A stretch of 64,000 bases of DNA, from the NCBI GenBank assembly GCA_934654585.1, contig CAKUGF010000004.1, positions 54,860 through 118,859 of the forward strand, given 5' to 3'. The DNA comes from an uncultured Collinsella sp. Its GTDB lineage: Bacteria > Actinomycetota > Coriobacteriia > Coriobacteriales > Coriobacteriaceae. The notes under the pieces are model-generated. The model ran no database searches, had not been told where the DNA came from, and saw nothing but the letters and a program-made list of their open reading frames with translations. Shown here one piece after another: positions 34,510 through 43,611 of the stretch. The position numbers and the translations under genes were made by a program. The number at the start of each line of letters is the position of its first letter. Positions within the stretch are counted from its first letter, which is position 1.

Positions 34510-35361
34510 ATGCTTAATGGGTGCGCATATATATTGACGGTCGACGTGGGCAACACGTTCATTCGCTTTGGCCTTTTTGCCGAGGATTCGGCCGCGGCGC
34601 AGGAATGTCCGCTTGCGACGTGCGAGATAACCACGCCGGCGCGCATCACAGCAGACGAGGCTCGCATGCGTCTCGTGCAGGTCATGGGCGCCCTTGCGGC
34701 CGATGCGGGCATGCCGGGTACACTTGTGCCCGCGGCTGCCGTCCTGAGCTGCGTGGTTCCGGCGCTCGAGCGTCCGTGGAAGGCGGCGCTTTCCCGTACC
34801 TGCACGGGGCGCGTGCTCACCGTGGGGCCGGGACTTAAGACCGGCATGCCCGTGCACTACGACGACCCGGCCGAGATTGGCCCCGACCGCATCGCCGATG
34901 CCGTGGCGGCCCGCGCCGTCTACGGCTCGCCGTGCATCGTGATTGATCTGGGCACGACGACCAATATCGAGGTCATCGACGCGCACGGCACCTTTGTCGG
35001 CGGCGTTATCGCGCCGGGGCTGGCGCTCGGCGCCCGTTCGCTCTCGGCCGCTGCGGCGCGCCTGCCTCAGGTTGAGCCCTCGGCGCCGACGCATGTCATC
35101 GGCCGCAACACGCGTGAGGCCATGCGCTCGGGCGTGGTTCTGGGCGAGGTGGCCCGCATCGACGGCATGCTCGACATGGTGCTCGCCGAGATGCGAGCGA
35201 CCAAGGCGGCGGGGGAGGGCGATGTGCCCATCGTCATTACCGGCGACGATGCCGAGGCGCTTGCGGCCCTTGTCGGTCATAGCCTGACGGTCGATGACGC
35301 GTTGACGCTGCGGGGTCTCGCCGAGCTCTACCACATCAACCAAAAGCCCCGCCGCGCGTAG
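34510..35361 (+). CDS. coaX: Type III pantothenate kinase
   Basis: This 283-residue ASKHA-fold kinase phosphorylates pantothenate, the first step of CoA synthesis. The phosphate-binding motif LTVDVGNTFIRFGLF is at the N-terminus, EIGPDRIADAVAA lies near residue 120, and VIDLGTTTNIEVID and GVIAPGLALGARSLS follow, all family hallmarks. Length is slightly above the usual 255-260. GAAAGGAG precedes the ATG. A dCMP deaminase gene follows after 81 bases. Confidence 0.93.
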   Translation: MLNGCAYILTVDVGNTFIRFGLFAEDSAAAQECPLATCEITTPARITADEARMRLVQVMGALAADAGMPGTLVPAAAVLSCVVPALERPWKAALSRTCTGRVLTVGPGLKTGMPVHYDDPAEIGPDRIADAVAARAVYGSPCIVIDLGTTTNIEVIDAHGTFVGGVIAPGLALGARSLSAAAARLPQVEPSAPTHVIGRNTREAMRSGVVLGEVARIDGMLDMVLAEMRATKAAGEGDVPIVITGDDAEALAALVGHSLTVDDALTLRGLAELYHINQKPRRA

Positions 35362-35442
35362 GGCGAGGGGCTGGTGGGACGAATGCCCCACTTTTCACCT
35401 GCTACAATAGGTCAAACTATTGCGATTACGGAGGTGTCTGGC

Positions 35443-35967
35443 ATGTCGGACGATCTTCATCAAACCGCGTCGGGCAAGCGCCGCGACGTCATTAGCTGGG
35501 ACGAGTTCTTTATGAGCGTGGCCATTGCCGCGCAGCGCCGCAGCAAGGACCCCAACACGCAGGTGGGCGCGTGCATCGCCAGCACCAACCACCGCATCCT
35601 TTCGGTGGGCTACAACGGCACGCCCTCGGCGCTCAACGACGACTTTTTCCCGTGGGGAACGAGCGATGACCCGTTGCAGGACAAGCACAACTACGTGGTG
35701 CATGCCGAGGCAAACGCCGTGCTCAACTACCGCGGCTCGCTCAAGGACCTTGAGGGTTCCACGGTCTACGTCACGCTGTTCCCGTGTCACGACTGCGCCA
35801 AGATCCTTGCGCAGGTGGGCGTGGGCGAGGTTGTCTACCTGGACAACAAGTACGCCGATACCGACGACGGCCGCATCAGCCGCCGCATCCTCGACTCCTG
35901 CGGCATCAGCTACCGCCAGGTTATCGTCGATGTCCATATTGGTACCGGGGAGCGGGCTCGGCAGTAG
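35443..35967 (+). CDS. Deoxycytidylate (dCMP) deaminase
   Basis: This 174-residue zinc enzyme converts dCMP to dUMP for thymidylate synthesis. The zinc ligands are in HAEANAVLN (with the catalytic Glu) and PCHDCAK. GYNGTPSALNDDF near residue 53 is the family's substrate loop. I use the ATG at 35443, with GGAGGTG upstream. The frame extends further but without a ribosome site. ComE-type relatives share the fold, but no DNA-uptake genes are nearby. Confidence 0.92.
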   Translation: MSDDLHQTASGKRRDVISWDEFFMSVAIAAQRRSKDPNTQVGACIASTNHRILSVGYNGTPSALNDDFFPWGTSDDPLQDKHNYVVHAEANAVLNYRGSLKDLEGSTVYVTLFPCHDCAKILAQVGVGEVVYLDNKYADTDDGRISRRILDSCGISYRQVIVDVHIGTGERARQ

Positions 35968-35997
35968 TGCGTGCCAACGCCAGCTGGCGGCAAAACA

Positions 35998-36021
35998 GCT
36001 AAAAGAGCCCCGTCCCAAATT
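35998..36021 (-). repeat. Solitary half unit of the GGGACGGGGCT repeat family
   Basis: The right-hand unit sequence, from AGCTAAAAGAGCCCCG up to CCCAAATT, occurs without a left partner, just after the dCMP deaminase stop. It looks like a decayed or single repeat. Confidence 0.7.
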
Positions 36022-36137
36022 GACTGCTCGTGAAAGTCGTGTCCGCGCGCATGGCTGGCGCCTAAGCGGGTACATGGCTGTAGTAACATAGCCCCTGTCC
36101 GCGGGCGTGCCCGCGTTATTGTGAGAAAGGAGCCCCT

Positions 36138-36416
36138 GTGGCTGTTAACGAAGAGCTGCTTAAGAAGGTTCTTGAAGAGATTCGCCCCAACCTGCAGGCC
36201 GATGGCGGCGATATGGAGTATGTGGGCGTCGACGACGAGGGTGTCGTCAAGCTGGAGCTGCAGGGCGCCTGCGCCGGCTGCCCCATGAGCTCGCTGACCC
36301 TGTCCATGGGTATCGAACGCATCCTGAAGGAGCACGTGCCCGGCGTTACCCGCGTCGAGCAGGTCAATGCTTCTGGCGAGACCGACGACCTGTACGACGA
36401 GTACGCGCCGTTCTAA
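36138..36416 (+). CDS. NifU-like (C-terminal domain) Fe-S scaffold protein
   Basis: This 92-residue single-domain protein resembles the NifU C-terminal domain, which carries or delivers Fe-S clusters. The conserved start EEIRPNLQADGGDMEYVGV and the cluster cysteines in GACAGCPMSS (CxxC) are present. The start is GTG at 36138, with AAAGGAG upstream. The tail DDLYDEYAPF is acidic. It stands alone, without suf genes, before lgt. Confidence 0.9.
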   Translation: MAVNEELLKKVLEEIRPNLQADGGDMEYVGVDDEGVVKLELQGACAGCPMSSLTLSMGIERILKEHVPGVTRVEQVNASGETDDLYDEYAPF

Positions 36417-36525
36417 GATGCGAAAGCTGCGGACGTCATGCTCCGCATAGACGTTACGCCCAGATATGCGGCTGCGAGCGCAAGGCCCGCGGCCGCATTT
36501 GTATGTAGGGAGCAGGGGGATCGAT

Positions 36526-37347
36526 ATGCTCAACGACCTCTACCATATGCTTGATCCCGTCGCAATCTCGGCGGGCCCCATCACGATCTACTGGTATGGT
36601 CTGGCCTATGTGGTCGGCGCCCTGCTTACGGCGGCCGTTATGTACCGCACGCAGCGCCGTTGGGGTTTCAATATCACGATTGATGACCTGACGAGCGTCG
36701 TGGTCGGCGCGGTCTTTGGCCTCATCATCGGTGCGCGCTTGTTTTACGTCGTCTTTTACGGTGATGGTTACTATTGGACCCACCCGCTCGAGATCTTTGC
36801 TACCAACGAAGGCGGCATGAGCTTCCACGGTGGTCTGGTCGGCGGCATCCTGGGAGGCATCATCGTGTGCCGCATGTACAAGCTCGATGCATGGACCATC
36901 GCCGATCTTGCCGTCATCGGCGCCCCGCTGGCCCTGTGCCTGGGCCGTTGCGCCAACTTCGTCAACGGCGAACTGTGGGGTAAGCCGACCGATTTGCCCT
37001 GGGGCGTGGTCTTTGGCGGCACCGCGGGCGATATGCCGCGTCATCCCTCACAGCTCTACGAGGCATTTCTTGAGGGCATCGTGCTCTTTTGCGTTTTGCA
37101 GGTGCTCAGCCGCAAAAAGCCGCTGCTGCCCCAGGGCACGTTTATGGGCGTATTCGTAATGGGGTACGGTATCGTCCGCTTCCTCGTCGAGTTTGTGCGC
37201 GTGCCCGATGCACAGTTGGGCTATCTGCTGAGTGGCGTCATCACCATGGGCCAACTACTGAGCCTGCCGCTTGTAATCGCAGGCCTGGCGCTCATCATCT
37301 TCGCCCGACACCGCAACCGCCCCCAGCGCATCTACCTCGACGCCTAA
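36526..37347 (+). CDS. lgt: Prolipoprotein diacylglyceryl transferase
   Basis: This 273-residue inner-membrane enzyme attaches diacylglycerol to lipobox cysteines, such as those of the two Tat lipoproteins in this window. It shows the signature GRCANFVNGELWG at about residue 145, MSFHGGLVGG with the essential histidine, and RHPSQLYEAFLEG. About seven membrane segments are present. The ATG at 36526 follows a GGGGGA-rich site. The longer frame to 36466 has no comparable support. Confidence 0.93.
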   Translation: MLNDLYHMLDPVAISAGPITIYWYGLAYVVGALLTAAVMYRTQRRWGFNITIDDLTSVVVGAVFGLIIGARLFYVVFYGDGYYWTHPLEIFATNEGGMSFHGGLVGGILGGIIVCRMYKLDAWTIADLAVIGAPLALCLGRCANFVNGELWGKPTDLPWGVVFGGTAGDMPRHPSQLYEAFLEGIVLFCVLQVLSRKKPLLPQGTFMGVFVMGYGIVRFLVEFVRVPDAQLGYLLSGVITMGQLLSLPLVIAGLALIIFARHRNRPQRIYLDA

Positions 37348-37356
37348 CCACCGCAC

Positions 37357-37396
37357 AAACCACCACAAAGGGGACAGGCACCTTTGTGGTGGTTTT
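37357..37396 (+). terminator. Terminator after lgt built on a GGGGACAGG hairpin
   Basis: AAACCACCACAAAGG pairs exactly with CCTTTGTGGTGGTTT around GGACAGGCA. It works as an intrinsic terminator and carries the GGGGACAGG core shared with the other small hairpin repeats. Confidence 0.8.
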
Positions 37397-37434
37397 GCCA
37401 AGTTTGATAGGTTTCTAGAAAGGCTTTTTGGACT

Positions 37435-39618
37435 GTGAAGGATCCCGACCTCTCCACAACAGCCGCGCGCGACGCCGCCCGCATCGTCTGGTTTAAGCAC
37501 TATCCCGCCAAGCAGACGTTCATTGCATTTATGCTTGCGCTGTTGGCGACCACGGCGTTTTCCATCGACCCCGCCCCGGTGTCGAGCAATGCGGTCCTGG
37601 CAATCGATCCGCAGGCCTCGGGCATGCTGTACGTGTGCTACGAGGTGCTCCTCTCGTTTGCCGGCCACACCGACGCGGTCATGCTGCTCGCGCTTGCCTG
37701 CCTGCTCACGCTGCCGTTTCGCTACGTATTTTTTGGTCGCGGCGATGCCTGGCGCCCCTCGGTAATCCTGCCCTCGCTGTTCTTTGCCATCTGCATGGTG
37801 TTCGGCCGCAGCTACGATCTCACCGACTCGGCCGAGATCGTGCTCGGCGACAAAGCGCGCATCGTCTGCGCCTGGATTAGCGGCGCGGGCTGGATGCTCT
37901 TGGCAGTCGTTGCCTTCTACCTGGCCTTTGAGTGCCTCGACTGGCTGAGCTCCCGTCGCATTCCGTTTTCGGAGGCCCACTTTGGCCGCGTGTGGCGTGT
38001 AGCCCACAGCGTGCTCTCGACGCATCCCTTCGCAGGTCCCTTTCTAGTGCTCGTAATTGCTTGGGCGCCAACACTTATCGCCTCGCTGCCTGGACTCTTT
38101 ATGGGAGACACGGGCGCGCAGATTCGCCAGTGGTTCAACTATCCCAACGGCACGAGCGACTACTTGCGCCTGCTCAACCCCAATGTGCTGCTCAACGGGC
38201 ATCACCCCGTCGTCCACACGGCCATCATCGGCTCGTGCGTGCAGCTGGGCCTAGCTCTGTTCAACAGCGCCAACGCGGGCCTCATTATCTATACCTGCGC
38301 ACAATTTTTGATTACCGCCGCGTGCATGGCGTATTCCATCTCGTCGCTGCGAAAGTTTGGCGTCGGCATGCCCATTCGCGGTATAGCGCTGCTGTTCTTT
38401 GCGTTTATGCCGATGTTCTCCAACTACGCGGCGCTGCTCACCAAAGACGTGTTCTTTGCCGACGCGTTTTTGCTGCTACTGGTGCAGACCGTTAAGCTCG
38501 TGGCTTGCGGCCTGCCTCGTCGCGATATGAATGTTGAGCGGGTGGGCGAGCCCGAGCCCGTGCTCTTTGCGCGCCATGACTGGTTGCTGCTCGCCCTGGG
38601 TGCCATGGGTTCCACGTTTTTGCGCAACGGCGGCCTGGTGTTCCCGCTGGCGGCATGTGTGATCGCGGCGGCGTTTTGCGCCTGGGACGTGCACGCGGCC
38701 CGTCATGCTGCCAGGCAGACCGGTGCTGCGTCCGCGCTTCGCGTGCCGCGCCTGCGCTGGGTTGGCGTACTTGCGGTACTGGCGCTCTGCCTTGCCTCCA
38801 ATATGTACTTCACCAAGGTCTTTATGCCGGCGCACGATATCACGCCCGGCTCCAAGCGCGAGGTGCTTTCGATTCCGTTCCAGCAGACGGCGCGATTTGT
38901 GCAAAAACACGACGGCCTTAACTCGGGTGTCAATCCCACGGTTAAGGAGGACGGTACCGTCGTGGAGGCTCCTTGCGATGGCTTGGTGACCGACGAGGAG
39001 CGCGCTGTAATCGATCGCGTCCTTAAGTACGAGAACCTCGGTCGTCGGTACAATCCCGACAAGTCCGATGCCGTCAAGAACTGCTTTAATGAGTATGCCT
39101 CGCAGGAGGACATCGACGCCTATTTTGAGGTGTGGGCCCAGATGTTCAAAAAGGATCCCGAGTGCTACATCTCGGCCCTTATCAATAACTACTACGGGTA
39201 CTTTTATCCGAGCGCTCGCGATGCCTGGGTCTACAGCACGGCGCGCAGTGCCGAGATCATGGCCCGCCCCGACAATCTCAAGTATTTCGACTTTCACCCC
39301 GTCGATAGCAAGGCGGTGCGGTGGTGCGGCCATCTGGTCAACCTGTATCGGGTGGCGGTGCAGCGCATCCCGTTTATCTCGCTCACCATGAGCTCGGCCA
39401 CCTATGTATGGATCATGGTTGCCGTCGTGATCTACCTGCTGCGTCGCCGTTCATGGCGGGCGCTGGCCATTTGGGTACCGTTGCTGGGCGTGCTCGCCGT
39501 GTGCCTGATCGGTCCCTGCAACGGCTCGACCTACATGCGCTACCTGTACCCGGTCATTGCCTGCATGCCTTTTGCCATTGGCGCCACCATAGCCCGCAGC
39601 GACCTCCTCTGGTCCTAA
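37435..39618 (+). CDS. Large multi-pass membrane protein (GT-C / DUF6020-like)
   Basis: This 727-residue protein has about twelve or more hydrophobic segments and a long extracytoplasmic stretch at about residues 465-620. The pattern resembles GT-C glycosyltransferases and DUF6020 proteins. A loop with MGDTGAQIRQW followed by NGHHPVVHTAIIG may be the active-site loop, and LTKDVFFADAFLLLLVQTV follows. The start GTG at 37435 has GAAAGG upstream, at rather long spacing. No sugar-pathway genes are adjacent, so a role in wall or surface polymer glycosylation is only a suggestion. Confidence 0.7.
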   Translation: MKDPDLSTTAARDAARIVWFKHYPAKQTFIAFMLALLATTAFSIDPAPVSSNAVLAIDPQASGMLYVCYEVLLSFAGHTDAVMLLALACLLTLPFRYVFFGRGDAWRPSVILPSLFFAICMVFGRSYDLTDSAEIVLGDKARIVCAWISGAGWMLLAVVAFYLAFECLDWLSSRRIPFSEAHFGRVWRVAHSVLSTHPFAGPFLVLVIAWAPTLIASLPGLFMGDTGAQIRQWFNYPNGTSDYLRLLNPNVLLNGHHPVVHTAIIGSCVQLGLALFNSANAGLIIYTCAQFLITAACMAYSISSLRKFGVGMPIRGIALLFFAFMPMFSNYAALLTKDVFFADAFLLLLVQTVKLVACGLPRRDMNVERVGEPEPVLFARHDWLLLALGAMGSTFLRNGGLVFPLAACVIAAAFCAWDVHAARHAARQTGAASALRVPRLRWVGVLAVLALCLASNMYFTKVFMPAHDITPGSKREVLSIPFQQTARFVQKHDGLNSGVNPTVKEDGTVVEAPCDGLVTDEERAVIDRVLKYENLGRRYNPDKSDAVKNCFNEYASQEDIDAYFEVWAQMFKKDPECYISALINNYYGYFYPSARDAWVYSTARSAEIMARPDNLKYFDFHPVDSKAVRWCGHLVNLYRVAVQRIPFISLTMSSATYVWIMVAVVIYLLRRRSWRALAIWVPLLGVLAVCLIGPCNGSTYMRYLYPVIACMPFAIGATIARSDLLWS

Positions 39619-39673
39619 CTGGTGCAAAAGCCAAATCCAGGAACAATCTCACCGCAACATTCGATTGGTACAA

Positions 39674-39756
39674 GGGTAGCTAATTTGGGACGGGGCTTTT
39701 TTGACTACTTTTACATGCAAAGTAGTCAAAAAAGCCCCGTCCCAAATTAGCCACCC
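39674..39756. repeat. REPIN-like doublet of the GGGACGGGGCT family, copy 2
   Basis: The left unit GGGTAGCTAATTTGGGACGG... and its complement ending AATTAGCCACCC enclose a very short loop. Together with the hairpin at 39765 it fills most of the 309-base gap before yebC. The rest holds a short stretch (39640-39659) resembling the right arm of the repeat at 49857. Confidence 0.85.
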
Positions 39757-39764
39757 AATCAACC

Positions 39765-39795
39765 TGGTGCAAACTAACCTGTCCCCCTTGCACCA
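39765..39795. repeat. Hairpin with GGGGGACAGG core (minus strand)
   Basis: TGGTGCAA and TTGCACCA arms enclose, on the minus strand, GGGGGACAGGTTAG. The core matches the small hairpins at 7395, 37357 and 42386, but the stem is different. Confidence 0.65.
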
Positions 39796-39927
39796 AAGGG
39801 TTGCATCATCACGACGCCTTCATTTTGGGGTTTATCTCGCAGGCCAGTAGGTATATCATAACGACGTTTGTTTATATTGCCCGAGCATCTGCGCTGGGCT
39901 TTAGGTCGAAACCGATAGGAGACACGT

Positions 39928-40734
39928 ATGTCCGGACACTCTAAGTGGGCCACAACCAAGCATCGTAAGGGCGCGCAGGACGCCAAGCGTTCCGCCCTCT
40001 TCTCCAAGCTGAGCCGCAACATCACCGTTGCTGCCCGTCTCGGCGGCGACCCGCTGCCCGAGAACAACGCCAGCCTTGCTGCTGCCGTTGCCAAGGCCAA
40101 GGCTCAGTCCATGCCTAAGGACAAGATCAAGTCCGCTATCGACAAGGCTTTTGGTTCGGGTGCCGATGCCGCCGTCTACGAGAACATCGTGTACGAGGGC
40201 TATGGTCCCGCCGGTGTCGCCGTCTACGTTGACTGCCTGACCGATAACCGCAACCGCACTGCCGCCGACGTCCGTTCCGCCTTCTCCCACGCTGGTGGCA
40301 ACCTGGGCACCTCCGGCTCCGTCGCCTTCCAGTTTGAGCGCAAGGGCCAGATCGTGGTCGCCAAGGAGATCCTGGACGAGAACGCCAAGAAGGAGACCAT
40401 GATCGCCAACGGTGCTGCCGGTGACGAGGAAGAGTTCATGATGGCTATCGCCGAGGCCGGTGGCGACGATTACGAGGACGCCGGCGAGGAGTGGATCGTC
40501 TGGACCGCTGCCAACGACGTCATGGCTGTTTCCAAGGCGCTCGAGGAGCAGGGCATCCAGGTCAAGGGTTCCGAGACCACCATGGTCCCGACCACCCCGA
40601 CCGAGGTCTCCGGCGCCGACGCCAAGAAGGTTCAGCGCCTCATCGATCGCCTCGAGGAGCTCGACGACGTCCAGGACGTCTACAGCACCATGGACATGAC
40701 CGACGAGGTCATCGCTGCCCTCGAGGAGGAGTAG
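39928..40734 (+). CDS. yebC: YebC/PmpR-family regulatory protein
   Basis: This 268-residue protein belongs to the conserved YebC (TACO1-like) family, reported to act as a DNA-binding regulator and in translation of difficult proline stretches. The N-terminus MSGHSKWATTKHRKGAQDAK is diagnostic, with GPAGVAVYVDCLTDNRNRT near residue 92. The protein is about 20 residues longer than usual because of an acidic insert (GAAGDEEEFMMAIAEAGGDD). AGGAGA precedes the ATG. Confidence 0.93.
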   Translation: MSGHSKWATTKHRKGAQDAKRSALFSKLSRNITVAARLGGDPLPENNASLAAAVAKAKAQSMPKDKIKSAIDKAFGSGADAAVYENIVYEGYGPAGVAVYVDCLTDNRNRTAADVRSAFSHAGGNLGTSGSVAFQFERKGQIVVAKEILDENAKKETMIANGAAGDEEEFMMAIAEAGGDDYEDAGEEWIVWTAANDVMAVSKALEEQGIQVKGSETTMVPTTPTEVSGADAKKVQRLIDRLEELDDVQDVYSTMDMTDEVIAALEEE

Positions 40735-40802
40735 CGCCTGCGCGGGTTAAGCCGTGCATATCTGGGCATAATGAAGCGAGCATGCAAGCCTCGTGGAATA
40801 GA

Positions 40803-40848
40803 TGAGCCGGATCCGCGTGCGTATGGCACCGGACCCGGCTCTTTTATA
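40803..40848 (+). terminator. Intrinsic terminator after yebC
   Basis: GAGCCGGATCCG and CGGACCCGGCTC (one G-U pair) form the stem, followed by TTTTAT. Confidence 0.8.
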
Positions 40849-40899
40849 ATGATGCGAACCGTTTGTATCCTGTGGACCGAGACCCGAAAGGAGCGCCGC

Positions 40900-41445
40900 A
40901 TGCGCGTGCTCAAACGAGCCCTAGCAATCGTGTATCTTGCCGCCGCCATCGTGGCGCTGGGCACGCTTGTTTGCCAGTTTTGGGGGCCGTATACGTATCG
41001 CATTATGCTGCTGATGCGCGACCCCATGCCGCGCATCGTCGTCACGGTGTGTGCCGGCGTTGTGGCACTTGGCGTACTGGTGAGCTTTTTCCGCCTGATG
41101 TTCGCCCGCCGGGAGCCGTCCTGCGTGCATCCGGCAGGGGAGCGCAATATCGAGGTCACCCTCGCGGCTCTGTCATCGTGCGCCCGTGCCGCGGCCGAAC
41201 GTGACGACCGCGTCATGGTCGAGCACGTCGAGGCTCGCGTCCAAGGTGCCGACGAATCGCGCGTCCGCTTTAAGGTCGAGGCCATCGCGCTTGACGATAA
41301 GGACGTGGCTTCCCTTGCCACCGCGATGCAGCGGCGCATCGAGCAGGCATGCGACACCATGCTCGGCACGTCAGGCACGACCGCGCGCGTCCGTTTTTTG
41401 CCGTCCAAGACTACCGTCCAGACCGTGGAGGTTTCCGGTGAGTGA
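40900..41445 (+). CDS. AmaP-like membrane anchor of the Asp23 cassette
   Basis: This 181-residue protein has two N-terminal membrane helices (ALAIVYLAAAIVALGTLVCQ and IVVTVCAGVVALGVLVSFF) and a soluble C-terminal domain related to alkaline-shock proteins. In Staphylococcus, AmaP anchors Asp23 to the membrane. Here the gene precedes a DUF2273 gene and an asp23 homologue, which supports the same role. The ATG at 40900 has GAAAGGAG upstream. Earlier in-frame codons cover the terminator of yebC. Confidence 0.75.
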   Translation: MRVLKRALAIVYLAAAIVALGTLVCQFWGPYTYRIMLLMRDPMPRIVVTVCAGVVALGVLVSFFRLMFARREPSCVHPAGERNIEVTLAALSSCARAAAERDDRVMVEHVEARVQGADESRVRFKVEAIALDDKDVASLATAMQRRIEQACDTMLGTSGTTARVRFLPSKTTVQTVEVSGE

Positions 41446-41815
41446 TACCAATCAAGACAAGACCGTCCGCACGCCGCGCCTGACGATCGACCAGAGCGCC
41501 ACGCCGGCAAGCGAGGCGGCCGATACCAAGCCCGAGGCCAACGAAGCGCATGACGCCGCCGCCAACGACTTTGACGAGGCCATGGGTCTCATCAAAGGTA
41601 CGGGTGCTGCCATCTGGAGCTATGCCGTGCGCCATCCCAATACTACACTTGGTGCCGTCGCGGGCTTTATTCTCGCCGTGCTGGTACTTACGTTGGGCCT
41701 GTGGGATACCCTCGTCATCGCATTCTTTGTGCTGACCGGCGCCGTGATCGGGCAGATTCGCGATGGAGAGAACGGTATCGTCAACTTCTTCGGCCGTCTG
41801 TTTAGCGGCCGCTAA
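41438..41815 (+). CDS. DUF2273-type small membrane protein
   Basis: This 125-residue protein starts at GTG 41438, inside the last codons of the AmaP-like gene, with GTGGAGG upstream. The first 45 residues are hydrophilic, then two closely spaced membrane helices follow (TLGAVAGFILAVLVLTLGLW and LVIAFFVLTGAVIGQIRDGE), ending in NFFGRLFSGR. This fits DUF2273 proteins, which sit between amaP and asp23 in other Gram-positives. Confidence 0.78.
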   Translation: MSDTNQDKTVRTPRLTIDQSATPASEAADTKPEANEAHDAAANDFDEAMGLIKGTGAAIWSYAVRHPNTTLGAVAGFILAVLVLTLGLWDTLVIAFFVLTGAVIGQIRDGENGIVNFFGRLFSGR

Positions 41816-41859
41816 TACGTATTCGACTGTCGCATCCGCGGCAGGCATAAGGAGGAACC

Positions 41860-42381
41860 ATGGCTTTTAATACGAAGGTCGATGTGGCCGATACCGAGCT
41901 TGAGGCGAACGAGGCCGTCGCCGCCGATTCCGAGGACGTAACGCTCGAGGACCAGGCCCTTGCCGAGTCCGAGCCTGAAGACGAGACGGATGAGGACGAC
42001 GAGGAGGCGGACGAGTCCGAGGATTCGCTGACCTATTCCAACGGCGTGATTGAGAAGATCGTCGCCATGGCAACCCGCGAGGTGCCGCACGTGTTGGGCA
42101 TGAAGGGCAACCTCATGCACTTTGTGCAGGAGCAGTTTGGTGCCGAGAATCTGACCAAGGGCGTGACGGTCGAGGTCACCGATGACAACCGTGTGGTCGT
42201 CAATATCTCGGTCATCATCGAGTATGGTGCCTATGCGCCCGCGATCTTTGACGACGTTAAGGCACGTGTCACCGAGCGTCTGGCCGCGATGACTGGCCTT
42301 GAGGTGGCAGGAATCAACCTGCGCATCGAGGATGTCATCACCCCCGAGGAGTACGAGCACCACGCCAGCCAGCACGAATAA
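41860..42381 (+). CDS. Asp23/Gls24 family envelope-stress protein
   Basis: This 173-residue cytoplasmic protein would be membrane-associated through its AmaP-like partner and linked to cell-envelope homeostasis. The Asp23 core begins at about residue 58 (YSNGVIEKIVAMATREVPHV) and continues with VNISVIIEYGAYAPAIFDDV. The first 55 residues form a highly acidic, unstructured extension (EDETDEDDEEADESED). It is the third gene of the cassette. AAGGAGGA precedes the ATG. Confidence 0.9.
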   Translation: MAFNTKVDVADTELEANEAVAADSEDVTLEDQALAESEPEDETDEDDEEADESEDSLTYSNGVIEKIVAMATREVPHVLGMKGNLMHFVQEQFGAENLTKGVTVEVTDDNRVVVNISVIIEYGAYAPAIFDDVKARVTERLAAMTGLEVAGINLRIEDVITPEEYEHHASQHE

Positions 42382-42385
42382 CCTT

Positions 42386-42423
42386 CCAAAAAGGGACAGG
42401 TTTCTTTTGGCAGGTTTTATCTG
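42386..42423 (+). repeat. Small hairpin repeat with GGGACAGG core, copy 2
   Basis: CCAAAAAGGGACAGGTTTC and TTTTGG, followed by CAGGTTTTATCTG, nearly repeat the sequence at 7395-7432. It lies directly after the asp23 stop, before the operon terminator. Confidence 0.75.
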
Positions 42424-42432
42424 CGAAAACGC

Positions 42433-42475
42433 CAAACGGCCGACCGCGCAAGCAAAAGCGCGGTCGGCCGTTTTC
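42433..42475 (+). terminator. Intrinsic terminator of the asp23 operon
   Basis: AAACGGCCGACCGCGC and GCGCGGTCGGCCGTTT form a perfect 16-base stem followed by T residues. Confidence 0.92.
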
Positions 42476-42588
42476 TATATGCCCTCGATGCAGCCATGCC
42501 GCTCGTCTAACTAAGGGTTGCAATCTTCGCGTTCCGCGTTACCCTAATGAGCGCATTGTTTCCAAATTGTTAACGAGGGGTTGCCGTA

Positions 42589-43611
42589 ATGGCCGACGAA
42601 CACGAGACCGAAAGCAAGGCATGGGCGATCGAGGCCGCCGCGGCGGAGGCGGCGTCGCGTGCTGCCGAGGAGGTGCATCGTCCTCCCGTGGTGCCGATGG
42701 AGCGTGTGGTCGGGCGCGAGGATATCGAGCGTGGCGAGCGCGCCGGTCGCAAGCGTAGCCAGGAGCCGGGCTTTCCACGCTTTTTTGCCGAGCTTAATCT
42801 GGGCTTGGTCCTCACGGCCTTTGCCATCGTTGCGTTCAAGACTCCCAACCACTTTGCCTTCGGTGGCACCTCGGGCGTGTCGGTTATCCTGTCCACGCTG
42901 TTTCCGACCCTGCCGGTCGGCGTCTTTATGTGGATCATCAACGCGGTTCTGGTCATCCTGGGCTTCATTTTCTTGGATCGCAAGGCAATCCTTTGGAGTG
43001 TCTTTGCCTCGTTTGCGCTTTCGGCCTACGTTTCGCTGTTCGAGCTCTTTATTCCCACCGATGTTTCGCTGACGGGCGATATGTGGCTTGACCTGTGCTT
43101 TGCCGTTATCTTGCCAGCGCTGGGCAGCGCCATCGTCTTTGACATTGGCGCCTCCACGGGCGGCACGGACATTCTCGCCATGATCCTCAAGCGCCGCACG
43201 ACGCTCGAGATCGGCCGCGCCCTGCTGCTGGTCGATATCGGCATCGTGACCATCGCCGCCTTTCTGTATGGCCCGCGCGTCGGCTTGTACTGTGTGCTCG
43301 GCCTGTTTGCCAAGACGCTTGTCGTCGACAAGGCCATCGAGAGTATTCACCTGCGCAAGGTCTGCACCGTCATTTGCTCCGAGCCGCGTAAGGTCGAGGA
43401 GTTTATTGTCAAACACCTCAACCGCACGGCAACGATCAGCCGTGGCTACGGCGCCTTCTCGGGCAAGTGCGTCACGGTGATCATGAGCGTACTGAGCCGT
43501 CGCGAGGCCGTGCAGCTGCGTCGCTATACCCGCGAGATCGACCCAGATGCCTTCATCACGATCGTCGACAGCTCCGAAATCGTCGGCAAGGGCTTCCGCG
43601 GCACAAACTAG
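42589..43611 (+). CDS. YitT-family membrane protein (DUF161 + DUF2179)
   Basis: This 340-residue protein has an N-terminal cytoplasmic segment of about 65 charged and alanine-rich residues. Five or six membrane helices follow (FGGTSGVSVILSTLFPTLPV; DIGASTGGTDILAMILKRRT), then a C-terminal DUF2179 domain (ISRGYGAFSGKCVTVIMSVL). The family is widespread and its substrate is not established. The start ATG is used as in close families, although the ribosome site (GAGGGG) is moderate. Confidence 0.87.
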   Translation: MADEHETESKAWAIEAAAAEAASRAAEEVHRPPVVPMERVVGREDIERGERAGRKRSQEPGFPRFFAELNLGLVLTAFAIVAFKTPNHFAFGGTSGVSVILSTLFPTLPVGVFMWIINAVLVILGFIFLDRKAILWSVFASFALSAYVSLFELFIPTDVSLTGDMWLDLCFAVILPALGSAIVFDIGASTGGTDILAMILKRRTTLEIGRALLLVDIGIVTIAAFLYGPRVGLYCVLGLFAKTLVVDKAIESIHLRKVCTVICSEPRKVEEFIVKHLNRTATISRGYGAFSGKCVTVIMSVLSRREAVQLRRYTREIDPDAFITIVDSSEIVGKGFRGTN

